Below, in pieces: positions 42,158-49,657 of a stretch of DNA of 64,000 bases. The notes beneath the pieces are model-generated. The model worked only from the letters and a program-made list of their open reading frames with translations. It was not told the origin of the DNA and did not search any database. Position numbers and translations under genes: made by a program. The number at the start of each line of letters is the position of its first letter. Within the stretch, counting starts at the first letter, position 1. The stretch is from Actinoplanes subtropicus (lineage in GTDB: Bacteria; Actinomycetota; Actinomycetes; Mycobacteriales; Micromonosporaceae). Where the stretch lies: NCBI RefSeq assembly GCF_000721705.1, contig NZ_JOJL01000010.1:1-64000 (forward strand), given 5' to 3'.

Positions 42158-43339
42158 GTGGTGACCGACGAACGCCTCTTCCAGGTGCAGCGGCACGAAC
42201 GGCTGCTCACCGAGTTGCACCGGCTCGGCGCCGTGCGGGTCCGCGAACTCGCCCGTGACCTCGGCGTCAGCGAGCTGACCATCCGCCGCGACATCGCCGC
42301 CCTGGCCGCCCGCAACCTGGTCAACCGGGTGCACGGCGGCGCCACGCTGCCCAGCCGCTCCCGCCCGGCCGGCCGCCCGCGCGCGGCCACGGCCACCGGC
42401 TTCGCGATCGGCATGGTGGTGCCGTCGCTCGACTTCTACTGGCCGCCGGTGATCGCCGGGGCGCGGGCGGCGGCCGCCGCGCTCGGCGTCACCGTCCAGC
42501 TGCGTGGCTCGAGCTACGACCCGGACGAGGACCGGCGGCAGATCAGCCGGCTGGTCGAGGCGGGCGAGGTGCGCGGCCTGCTGCTCGCGCCCGCCCTGGA
42601 CGATCTCCCGGGCGACGATCTCCCCCGCGGCGATCTCCCCCGCGGCGATCTCTTCCGCGGCGATCTCCCCCGCGGCGATCTCCCCCGCGGCGATCTCCCG
42701 GGCGGCGATCTCCCGGGCGGCGATCTCCCGGGCGACGCCGACGACATGATCGACTGGATCGGCCGGCTGCCGATCCCGTGCGTGCTGGTCGAGCGGCAGC
42801 CGCACCGCCGGACCGCCGCGTCCCGCCGGGTCGAGTGGGTGCGCAGCGACCACGCGCTCGGTCTCGAGATAGCCGTGCAGCACCTGCGCGAGCACGGCCA
42901 CCGGCGGATCGGCGTGCTGCTGTCCCGTGGCAGCCCCACCTCGGCGTACCTGCGGCACCCGGACCTGCCGCCGCCGACCATGCTGGACGATCCGCCGCAC
43001 CGGGTGGTGCGCGACGTGCTCGCCGACTGCCGCCGGCGGGGCGAGACGGCGCTGATCGTGCACAGCGACCCGCACGCGATCGCGGTCGCGCAGGCGTGCG
43101 CGGAACAGGGCCTGCGGATCCCCGAGGACATCGCCCTGATCTCGTACGACGACGAGGTCGCCCACCTGGCGGAGCCGGCGCTGACCGCGGTGCGCCCGCC
43201 GAAGAACCACGTCGGCCGGCTCGCGGTGGAGCTGATCGTCACCCGGCTGCTCGACGGCTCCCAGCGCCCGGTCCAGGGCGTGCTGGTCGCGCCGTCGCTC
43301 GTGGTCCGCCAGTCCTCGCCGTTCCATGTTCGGATCTGA
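42158..43339 (+). CDS. Hybrid DeoR-HTH/LacI-domain regulator with an in-frame minisatellite
   Basis: A 393-residue paralogue of the regulator at 34839. The DeoR winged helix (VRELARDLGVSELTIRRDIAALAARNLVNRVHGG) is followed by a LacI-type ligand domain (IGMVVPSLDFYWPPVIAGA to LISYDDEVAHLAEPALTAVRPP). Between LLLAPALD and the strand IPCVLVER, nine 5-residue repeats (DLPRG type) replace a short loop, adding about 40 residues. It starts at GTG 42158 or the next GTG. It precedes the secreted GH5 glycanase by 63 bases and probably controls it. Confidence 0.88.
   Translation: MVTDERLFQVQRHERLLTELHRLGAVRVRELARDLGVSELTIRRDIAALAARNLVNRVHGGATLPSRSRPAGRPRAATATGFAIGMVVPSLDFYWPPVIAGARAAAAALGVTVQLRGSSYDPDEDRRQISRLVEAGEVRGLLLAPALDDLPGDDLPRGDLPRGDLFRGDLPRGDLPRGDLPGGDLPGGDLPGDADDMIDWIGRLPIPCVLVERQPHRRTAASRRVEWVRSDHALGLEIAVQHLREHGHRRIGVLLSRGSPTSAYLRHPDLPPPTMLDDPPHRVVRDVLADCRRRGETALIVHSDPHAIAVAQACAEQGLRIPEDIALISYDDEVAHLAEPALTAVRPPKNHVGRLAVELIVTRLLDGSQRPVQGVLVAPSLVVRQSSPFHVRI
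42602..42736. repeat. Nine tandem 15-bp repeats inside the regulator gene
   Basis: Nine units of 15 bases (consensus GATCTCCCCCGCGGC) start at 42602 and encode DLPxG in frame. Variants are CCCGGGCGAC at both ends and one TTC unit at 42647. Low divergence among copies suggests recent slippage expansion. Confidence 0.95.
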
Positions 43340-43342
43340 ACG

Positions 43343-43392
43343 TTTCCGACCATCTGCGTTCGCATCGTGGCGTGGCGATTTCCGACTCTCTG
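43343..43392 (+). promoter_or_regulatory. Direct repeats before the GH5 gene
   Basis: TTTCCGACCATCTG (43343) and TTTCCGACTCTCTG (43379) match at 12 of 14 positions, 36 bases apart, in the gap between the hybrid regulator and the GH5 gene. The second ends 10 bases before the ATG. They are candidate operator or activator sites. Confidence 0.4.
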
Positions 43393-43402
43393 AGATGAGG
43401 CC

Positions 43403-44830
43403 ATGAAGAAGGCTCTGCCCATCCTGGCCCTGGTCGCCGCGACCCTGGCCGTGCCCGTCGCCGCCTCGCCCGCGGCCGCCGCCACCAGCGATTTCCGCGG
43501 AGTCAACTGGGCCGACCAGCGCGACAACTTCGTCGACGACACCCTGGTGCCCGGCGGCTTGAGCACCAGCGACAGCTACGCGACCACGCAGGCCAAGGCG
43601 AACGGGATCCTGGCCGGCTTCCAGAACAACCTGGGGGCCAACATCGTACGGATGCCGGTGAACTATCCGACCGTTTCCGGCTCGTACTGGAACTCGTACA
43701 CCGGGGCGATCGACGCGGCCACGGCCAAGGGGATGCGGGTGATCCTCAGCTACTGGGAGGCGGCCGGTTCCCGGGACGGGAAGGTCGACAACACCACCCA
43801 GTTCTGGTCGATGTGGCAGACGATCGTCACCAAGTACGTGGGCAACGCCAACGTCTACTTCGAACCGATGAACGAGCCGTACGGCTACAGCGACGCGGAC
43901 TGGAAGAACCTGGCCGCCCAGTGGCTGTCCAGCTACTCGTCGGTGCCGCGCGGGCGGGTCATCATCTCCGGCGCCGGGTACAACCAGCGGCTCACCACGA
44001 TCGGTTCGGACAGCCGCTTCGACGGAACGCTCATCTCGCGGCACACGTACGAGTTCTTCGACACCAGCCGGACCACCGAGGACTCCTGGCGCGAGTCGCT
44101 GCGCACCAGCGTCGGCGCGTACGCGTCGAGAGTCCTGATCACCGAGTTCGGCGCGCCGATGACCGACGGCCGCAACTACGACTCGCCCTCGGCGACGGAC
44201 AGTTTCGTCGCGTTCATCCGCGGCACGGCCGCCGAGGCGCGGGCCGAGGGGCTGGGCACCGTCTACTGGCCGGGGGTGCGCATCGCCGACCCGTACCGGC
44301 TGCAGGAGATCGGCGGAAGCGGGACCAGCCTGACGCTGTCCACCACGAACGCGAGCGGTCGCGATCAGTTGCGCTACTCGTGGGGGCTGGACGGCGGCGG
44401 CAACGTGCCGCTCACCCACTACCAGGTCACCAACCGCAACAGCGGCAAGGTGATGGACGCGGTCGGCGCTTCCACCGCCGACAGCGTCGAGATCAAGCAG
44501 TACGCGTGGAACGGCGGGCTCAACCAGAAGTGGGCCTTCGAGGACCTCGGCACCGGCTACCTGCGGATCGTCAACCAGAACAGCGGCAAATGCCTCGACG
44601 TCGCCTCGGCATCGACCGCGGACGGCGCGAACATCATCCAGTACACCTGCGGCAGCGGCACCAACCAGCAGTGGCAATGGACCGCCACCGGCGGCTACTA
44701 CACGCTCAAGGCCCGGCACAGCGGCAAATGCCTCGACGTGACCGGCGCCTCCACCGCCGACGGCGGCGACATCGAGCAGTACACCTACAACGGCGGCACC
44801 AACCAGCAGTGGAGCCGGACCGCTGCTTGA
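43403..44830 (+). CDS. Secreted GH5-type endoglycanase with ricin-type CBM13
   Basis: A 475-residue secreted protein. The signal peptide ends near ASPAAAA (about residue 27). A GH5-like TIM barrel (about 30-320) has the acid/base Glu in FEPMNEPYG and the nucleophile Glu in LITEFGAP. A ricin-B trefoil (about 335-475) with three QxW-type repeats (NQKWAF, NQQWQW, NQQWSR) serves as CBM13. It probably cleaves beta-1,4-linked plant polysaccharide such as cellulose or mannan. The regulator just upstream is the likely controller. Confidence 0.9.
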   Translation: MKKALPILALVAATLAVPVAASPAAAATSDFRGVNWADQRDNFVDDTLVPGGLSTSDSYATTQAKANGILAGFQNNLGANIVRMPVNYPTVSGSYWNSYTGAIDAATAKGMRVILSYWEAAGSRDGKVDNTTQFWSMWQTIVTKYVGNANVYFEPMNEPYGYSDADWKNLAAQWLSSYSSVPRGRVIISGAGYNQRLTTIGSDSRFDGTLISRHTYEFFDTSRTTEDSWRESLRTSVGAYASRVLITEFGAPMTDGRNYDSPSATDSFVAFIRGTAAEARAEGLGTVYWPGVRIADPYRLQEIGGSGTSLTLSTTNASGRDQLRYSWGLDGGGNVPLTHYQVTNRNSGKVMDAVGASTADSVEIKQYAWNGGLNQKWAFEDLGTGYLRIVNQNSGKCLDVASASTADGANIIQYTCGSGTNQQWQWTATGGYYTLKARHSGKCLDVTGASTADGGDIEQYTYNGGTNQQWSRTAA

Positions 44831-44843
44831 GGCCCTCCGCGCC

Positions 44844-44874
44844 TCCTGCCTTGCCGCCCGCCGGTGGGGCAGGA
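44844..44874. terminator. Possible terminator between GH5 and TetR genes
   Basis: TCCTGCC (44844) and GGCAGGA (44868) can pair with a GC-rich 17-base loop in the 51-base gap between two convergent genes. No T-run is present. It could serve both directions, but evidence is weak. Confidence 0.3.
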
Positions 44875-44881
44875 CACGCGG

Positions 44882-45436
44882 TCAGGCCGGGGAGGTCAGG
44901 TAACGCTGGATCGTCGGACCCACCCAGGCCGCGGCCTCCTCGGCGGGCATCGCCACCATCGGGGGCAGGCGCAGCACGAACCGGCACAGCGCGAGCCCGA
45001 GCATCTGGCTGGCGACGAGCCCGGCCCGGCGCGGCGCGTCGGCCGGATCGGGACAGACCGCGGCGACCACCGGCAGCAACTGGGCGCCGAACAGGTCACG
45101 CATCCGATCGGCGGCGGCCGCGTTCGTCGCGGCGGCGCGCAGCAGGGCGGTCAGCGTGTCGTCGCCCTCCCAGCGTCGCAGGAAGTGCCGGGCCAGAACA
45201 GAACCGATCTCCTGCGCCCGGATCGCCGACACGTCCGGCAACTGCAGGTCGAACTCGGCCGCCGCGGCGAACAGCTTCTCCTTGTTGCCGTAGTAGCGCA
45301 TCACCATCGACGGGTCGATGTCGGCGTCGGCCGCGATCGAGCGGATCGTCGCCCGCTCGTAGCCGTCGCTGGCGAACCGCTCACGAGCCGCCACCAGAAT
45401 CGCCGCCCGGGTCGCGTCCGACCGCCGTTCCGCCAT
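44882..45436 (-). CDS. TetR-family repressor
   Basis: A 184-residue TetR protein. The N-terminal HTH is AILVAARERFASDGYERATIRSIAADADIDPSMVMRYYGNKEKLF, and the C-terminal helical domain is of the TetR_C17-like type. GGGAG precedes the ATG at 45436. The start lies two bases after the monooxygenase stop, so the repressor is made from the operon it probably controls through the palindromes at 46633-46695. Confidence 0.92.
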   Translation of the reverse strand: MAERRSDATRAAILVAARERFASDGYERATIRSIAADADIDPSMVMRYYGNKEKLFAAAAEFDLQLPDVSAIRAQEIGSVLARHFLRRWEGDDTLTALLRAAATNAAAADRMRDLFGAQLLPVVAAVCPDPADAPRRAGLVASQMLGLALCRFVLRLPPMVAMPAEEAAAWVGPTIQRYLTSPA

Positions 45437-45438
45437 GC

Positions 45439-46617
45439 TCAGGCTCCCTTCCGCCGAGCGCCGGCCGTTCCCCGGGCGCCGGCCTTTCCCCGGGCGATCG
45501 TAGACAGCTCGGACAGATTCATCGCGAGGCCACGGCGAACCGCGGGAACCCTCCCCACGATCGGCAGCACGGTGTTTCGCACCGCGATGAGCGGACGGCT
45601 GCGCAGCGTGGCGATCCTGGTCATCCGATCGGTGAGCGCCACCACGCCGGCGGCGATCGGGCGGCGAACGGTCTCGTACCGATCGAGATCGCTCCCGCCG
45701 GCGAGCACCGCGGCCAGCTCGATCGCGTCCTGGATGCCGGTGTTCATGCCCTGGCCGCCGGCCGGGCTGTGCACGTGCGCGGCGTCCCCGGCCAGGAAGA
45801 CGCGTCCCGATCGATAGTGCTCGGCGAGCCGGTGATGCACCCGGAAGCGGGAGCTCCACACGACCTCGCGCACCCGGGCCGGCTCGCGCCGGGGGCCGCG
45901 GGCGTCGAGGATCGCCTGCACGTCGGCGGCCGTGGGGTGCTCGGGCGCCTCGTCGAGGGTGGCGACGATCCGGTGCCGGCCGCCGGGGAGCGGCGCGACC
46001 ACGACCAGCCCGGCCGGCGAGAAGTGGAGCGTCACCTCGTCGTCCGGCAGCGGCCAGTCCATCCGCACGTCGGCGAGGACGAAGCTCTCCTCGTACGCCC
46101 GGCCGGTGAAACCGATCCCGCTCAGCTCGCGCACCGTGCTGTGCATGCCGTCGGCGCCGACCAGATAGCGCGCCCGGATGCTCTCGCCGCCGCGCAGCAT
46201 GGCGGTCACGCCATCGTCGTCCTGCCGGACGCCGACCAGTTCCGCCGGGCGGCGGACCGAGCCGCCGAGGCGGCGTAGGCGATCGGAAAGGATCAGCTCC
46301 GTCTCGTCCTGCGGCAACATCAGCGTGTACGGATACGGCGTCGGCAGCTCGCTGAAGTCGACGGTGAGCAGGGCGCGATCGCCGTCGCGCACGGTGAAGC
46401 GCGGCACGATGACGCCCCGCTCGACCATCTCGGCGGCGACCTTCAGCTCGTCGAGCGCCTCGAGCGTGCGCGCGTGGATGACGGCGGCGCGCGAGGTGTT
46501 GGCGCCCTCCGGCTGGCGGTCGATCAGAACGTTGCCGAGGCCGCGCTGGGTGAGGGCGGCGCCGAGGGTGAGGCCGACCGGGCCGGCTCCGGCGATCAGT
46601 ACATCGATGTCGAACAT
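45439..46617 (-). CDS. FAD-dependent aromatic monooxygenase
   Basis: A 392-residue class A flavoprotein hydroxylase. It shows the dinucleotide motif IAGAGPVGLTLG at the N-terminus, the DG motif (LVGADGMHSTVREL) and the GD motif (VFLAGDAAHVHSPAGGQGMNTG). Length is shorter than classical phenol hydroxylases, as in the RdmE/TetX-like group, which hydroxylate polyketide, aromatic or antibiotic substrates. The ATG at 46617 has GAGGAG upstream. It is first in an operon with TetR, so inducible detoxification of an aromatic compound is a fair inference. Confidence 0.92.
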   Translation of the reverse strand: MFDIDVLIAGAGPVGLTLGAALTQRGLGNVLIDRQPEGANTSRAAVIHARTLEALDELKVAAEMVERGVIVPRFTVRDGDRALLTVDFSELPTPYPYTLMLPQDETELILSDRLRRLGGSVRRPAELVGVRQDDDGVTAMLRGGESIRARYLVGADGMHSTVRELSGIGFTGRAYEESFVLADVRMDWPLPDDEVTLHFSPAGLVVVAPLPGGRHRIVATLDEAPEHPTAADVQAILDARGPRREPARVREVVWSSRFRVHHRLAEHYRSGRVFLAGDAAHVHSPAGGQGMNTGIQDAIELAAVLAGGSDLDRYETVRRPIAAGVVALTDRMTRIATLRSRPLIAVRNTVLPIVGRVPAVRRGLAMNLSELSTIARGKAGARGTAGARRKGA

Positions 46618-46632
46618 GACTGCTCCTCTGAA

Positions 46633-46695
46633 TGCCAACAACTGTTGGCATGAGAGTAGTCGATGCCCACGACTGTTGGCAAACACTTGTTGGCA
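46633..46695. promoter_or_regulatory. TGCCAACA-TGTTGGCA operators of the TetR/monooxygenase operon
   Basis: A near-perfect palindrome TGCCAACA-AC-TGTTGGCA lies at 46633-46650. A weaker copy, TGCCCACG-AC-TGTTGGCA, lies at 46664-46681, 31 bases on. A half-site ACTTGTTGGCA follows at 46685-46695. They sit just upstream of the monooxygenase and before the divergent DUF998-like gene. Confidence 0.75.
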
Positions 46696-46726
46696 AAATG
46701 CCCGCCGGGATCGAGGGACTACGATC

Positions 46727-47226
46727 GTGTTGACCCTGTGCGGCCTCGCGAGCGTTCTGTTCGCACTGCTCGCGGTGTGGGCGGCGCTACGTGGGGGCGG
46801 CCGGCGCGCGACGATCGGGGCGGTCCTGCTCGCGCTGTCCATCTACGGCGCGGGCGACCTGTTCAGCCCATTCGAGCGCGAGGCCTGCCGGCTGGCGGAC
46901 GCCGGCTGCGCCGGTTCCGATCAGACCGCGAACCTCGGCGGCCGGCACGACGCCACGCTCAGCACGGCCGGCATCCTGCTGTTCGTCGCCGCCGCGTTCG
47001 TGCTGGCCTCGGCGATGCGGCGCGCGCCGGGCTGGCACGGCTGGGTGTGGCCGGCCCGCTGGGTGGGCATCATCTTCGCGGTGCTGCTCGTGGCGTTCGT
47101 CGGGGCCCGGCCGGCCTGGGCGGGCTGTTCGAGCGCCTGCTCACCGGTACCGGATCGATCGCGATCGGCGCGCTCGCGTGGCACATCGCCCGTCAGCCGG
47201 CCGCGGTCCGCGCCGTGCCGGTCTGA
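46727..47226 (+). pseudogene. DUF998-like membrane protein, apparently frameshifted
   Basis: From the GTG at 46727 the product has four hydrophobic helices and the extracytoplasmic segment FSPFEREACRLADAGCAGSD typical of DUF998 proteins. At the GGGG run 47102-47105 coding passes to another frame that reads GLGGLFERLLTGTGSIAIGALAW and ends at TGA 47224-47226, restoring the last helix. The sequence is consistent with a one-base loss in that run, either a true mutation or an assembly error. It is divergent from the monooxygenase and shares its operator region. Confidence 0.6.
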
Positions 47227-47233
47227 GTCCTCA

Positions 47234-48922
47234 CTAATCGCAGTGCTCGAGCGGGCTGTCGTATGCGGCGCCCTCGATCGATCCGCCCCACCGCACGCAG
47301 ACGCCGTCGGCCTTGGCCCGCACCGGCCCCGCGTAGTACTGGAAGCTGCCGCTGTCGGTGACCCGGGCGGAGCCGTTCACCTCGAGGTACGCCGAGGCGG
47401 AGGTAGCCTGGCTCAGCTCGGTCGTCTTGAGCGTCACCGTGCAGTTCTTGCCGGTCGACGCGTTGTAGAGGAGATAGACCCGGCCGAGCAGGGCGCCGTC
47501 CGTGGTCTTGAGCGGCTGCTGGTCGATCACCGAGAAGCCACTGCCGCAGACCGCCTTCGGCGTGTATCGGTTCGTCGCCGGCGCCGTGGACACGCTGACG
47601 CTCGGGTCGGCGGTGGGATCGGTGGCCGGGTCGGTCACCGCCGGCGCGGCCGAGGTGGGCGCGGTGGTCGGGCGCTGCCGGCTGCGATGGGTGGACGGGA
47701 CCGCGCCGGGGCGGCCCTTCGCGCCGGCGGGAGCGTCACCGGCGGGGCCCGGGCCGGCGACGCCGAGGTCGGGACCGTTGCCGGTCTCCGCCTGGCTCGC
47801 GCCGGGGCCCAGCGCGAGCGCGGCGCCGATACCGATCGCGGCGACCACGACCGCCGCGGCCAGGGCGGCGATGGTGGCGTTCCGGCGACGGCCGCCGTTG
47901 CCACCCCGCGGGGGCGCGGACGACGGGAATCCGCCGGCCGGGGTCGCGGCTCCGATCGGCCGGCCCGGCACCGGCACCGCAGCGGCGGCGAACCCGCCCG
48001 CGCCCGGCGCCGGCGCACCAAAACCCGCGGCCGCACCGTGACCCGCGGCGGCGCCATAACCCGCGGCCGGCGCGCGCTGCGGCGCGGGAGACGTGAAATG
48101 CGGCACCCCGCGAGCAGCCCCGGCAAGCGCCGACGCACTCGGGAAGCGCCGCGCCGGATCCTTCGCGAGCGCCCGCATCACCAACGCCGCGGCCTGCGGC
48201 GGCACCTCGACCGGCAGCGTCGGCGGCTCCCCCATCACCAGCTGGGCGAGCACCTGCAACGGGTTCTCACCGACGAACGGCGGCCGCCCGGTGAGGCAGC
48301 AGTACGCGACCGCGCCCAGCGCGTACACATCGGTCGCGGGCGTGACCGGTTTGCCCTCGGCCTGCTCGGGCGCCATGTAGTGCGCCGACCCGAGGACCAC
48401 GTTCGTGCCGGTCAGGCCCTCCATGGCGGTCGATCGGGCCACGCCGAAGTCGACCAGAACGAGGGCTCCGCCCGGGCGTACGAGAAGGTTCGAGGGTTTG
48501 ACGTCGCGGTGCACGATGCCCGCCTCATGCGCCACCTGCAGCGCGTCGGCGACCTGGGCGACCATGGTCATGGTCTCGGCCACCGGGAGTCGGCCGGCCG
48601 CGTCGATCCGCTGGGACAGCGAGGCGCCGTCGATGAACTCCATGACCAGGTAGTCGAGCCGGCGGCCGTCGACCACCGCGTTCTCGCCGTAGTCGAAGAC
48701 CTGGACGATCCCGGGGTGCCGCAGGGCGGCCATCACCCGCGCCTCACGGCGGAACCGGGCGATGAACTCGGCGTCGGCGGTCAGCGTCGGCAGCAGCACC
48801 TTAATCGCCACGCCGCGGCGCAGCAACAGGTCGTCGGCGCGCCAGACCTCGCCCATGCCGCCGGCCGCGATCCGTTCGGTCAGCCTGTAACGGTCGCTGA
48901 GCACGACCCCGGGGGTTAGCAC
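47234..48922 (-). CDS. PknB-like Ser/Thr protein kinase
   Basis: A 562-residue membrane kinase. The kinase domain spans about 1-265: Gly loop AAGGMGEVW, K41 in AIKV, HRDVKPSN at 138-145 and DFG at 158-160. An Ala/Gly/Pro linker leads to one TM helix (about 357-380). The extracellular part has a Pro/Thr linker and an approximately 105-residue C-terminal domain with three Cys (from AVCGSGFSV). It has no PASTA repeats, so it does not sense muropeptides in the PknB way. It starts with GTG. The substrate is unknown. Confidence 0.93.
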   Translation of the reverse strand: MLTPGVVLSDRYRLTERIAAGGMGEVWRADDLLLRRGVAIKVLLPTLTADAEFIARFRREARVMAALRHPGIVQVFDYGENAVVDGRRLDYLVMEFIDGASLSQRIDAAGRLPVAETMTMVAQVADALQVAHEAGIVHRDVKPSNLLVRPGGALVLVDFGVARSTAMEGLTGTNVVLGSAHYMAPEQAEGKPVTPATDVYALGAVAYCCLTGRPPFVGENPLQVLAQLVMGEPPTLPVEVPPQAAALVMRALAKDPARRFPSASALAGAARGVPHFTSPAPQRAPAAGYGAAAGHGAAAGFGAPAPGAGGFAAAAVPVPGRPIGAATPAGGFPSSAPPRGGNGGRRRNATIAALAAAVVVAAIGIGAALALGPGASQAETGNGPDLGVAGPGPAGDAPAGAKGRPGAVPSTHRSRQRPTTAPTSAAPAVTDPATDPTADPSVSVSTAPATNRYTPKAVCGSGFSVIDQQPLKTTDGALLGRVYLLYNASTGKNCTVTLKTTELSQATSASAYLEVNGSARVTDSGSFQYYAGPVRAKADGVCVRWGGSIEGAAYDSPLEHCD

Positions 48923-48979
48923 CCGGCCATGCTACCGGTCGATCCGAAACGCTCGGCCGGCGCGAACGTCAGGGGAAGG

Positions 48980-49657
48980 TCAATACGTGGCCCGGCCGCC
49001 GCTGATGTCGTAGACCGCGCCGGTGGAGAAACTGACCTTTTCCGAGCACAGCCAGGCGATCAGTTCGGCCACCTCGCCGGCCCGGCCGACCCGGCGCATC
49101 GGGATCAGATTGGTGATGTGGGCGAGCGCTTCCGGCTCGGTGTCGGCGTTCATCGGGGTCGCGATGACCGCGGGCGCGATCGCGTTGGCCAGCACCCCGG
49201 TGGTCGCCAGTTCTTTGCCGAGCGATTTGGTGAGGGCGATGACCGCGGCCTTCGACGCCGAGTAGGGCGACATGTTCGGGTTGCCGTCCTTGCCGGCGAT
49301 GCTGGCCATGTTGACGATCCGGCCCCAGCCCCGATCGATCATGCCGGGGACGAAGGCCTGGCAGGTGGCGAGCGTGCCGCGCACGTTCACCGCGAAGACC
49401 CGCTCCCATCCGTCGATCGGAATCTCCCACAGCGGGGCGTTCGGGCCGATGATCCCGGCCGAATTGATCAGAATGTCGACCTCGCCGGCCTCGGCGGCCG
49501 CCGCGCGCACCCGATCGGGATCGGTCACGTCGACGACCAGGTCGGCGCCCGGCGCGAGGTCCAGGGTGAGCACCTTGACGCCATCCGATCGCAATCGCTC
49601 GGCCGCCGCCGCGCCGATGCCGCTCATGCCGCCGGTGACCACCGCCGTACGGGCCAT
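48980..49657 (-). CDS. SDR oxidoreductase of the sugar-acid cluster
   Basis: A 225-residue classical SDR. It has TGGMSGIG for NAD binding, NSAGIIGPN, the catalytic Ser in NMASIAGKDGN, YSASK, and the C-terminal ISGGRATY seen in SDRs of the L-rhamnose/L-fucose oxidative pathways. Its ATG overlaps the dehydratase stop (TGATG), so the two are coupled. It probably oxidises either the sugar or the 2-keto-3-deoxy acid. The other SDR at 54918 takes the remaining step, and which does which is not decidable here. Confidence 0.87.
   Translation of the reverse strand: MARTAVVTGGMSGIGAAAAERLRSDGVKVLTLDLAPGADLVVDVTDPDRVRAAAAEAGEVDILINSAGIIGPNAPLWEIPIDGWERVFAVNVRGTLATCQAFVPGMIDRGWGRIVNMASIAGKDGNPNMSPYSASKAAVIALTKSLGKELATTGVLANAIAPAVIATPMNADTEPEALAHITNLIPMRRVGRAGEVAELIAWLCSEKVSFSTGAVYDISGGRATY

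Noticed and set aside
42602..42736. CRISPR-like array
   Set aside because: Units are contiguous 15-mers without spacers and lie in frame inside a regulator gene. This is a minisatellite.
36660..48922. Secondary-metabolite gene cluster
   Set aside because: A LuxR/LAL regulator, methyltransferase, VOC protein and FAD monooxygenase are present. There is no core PKS, NRPS, terpene or RiPP gene, and operon structure separates them.
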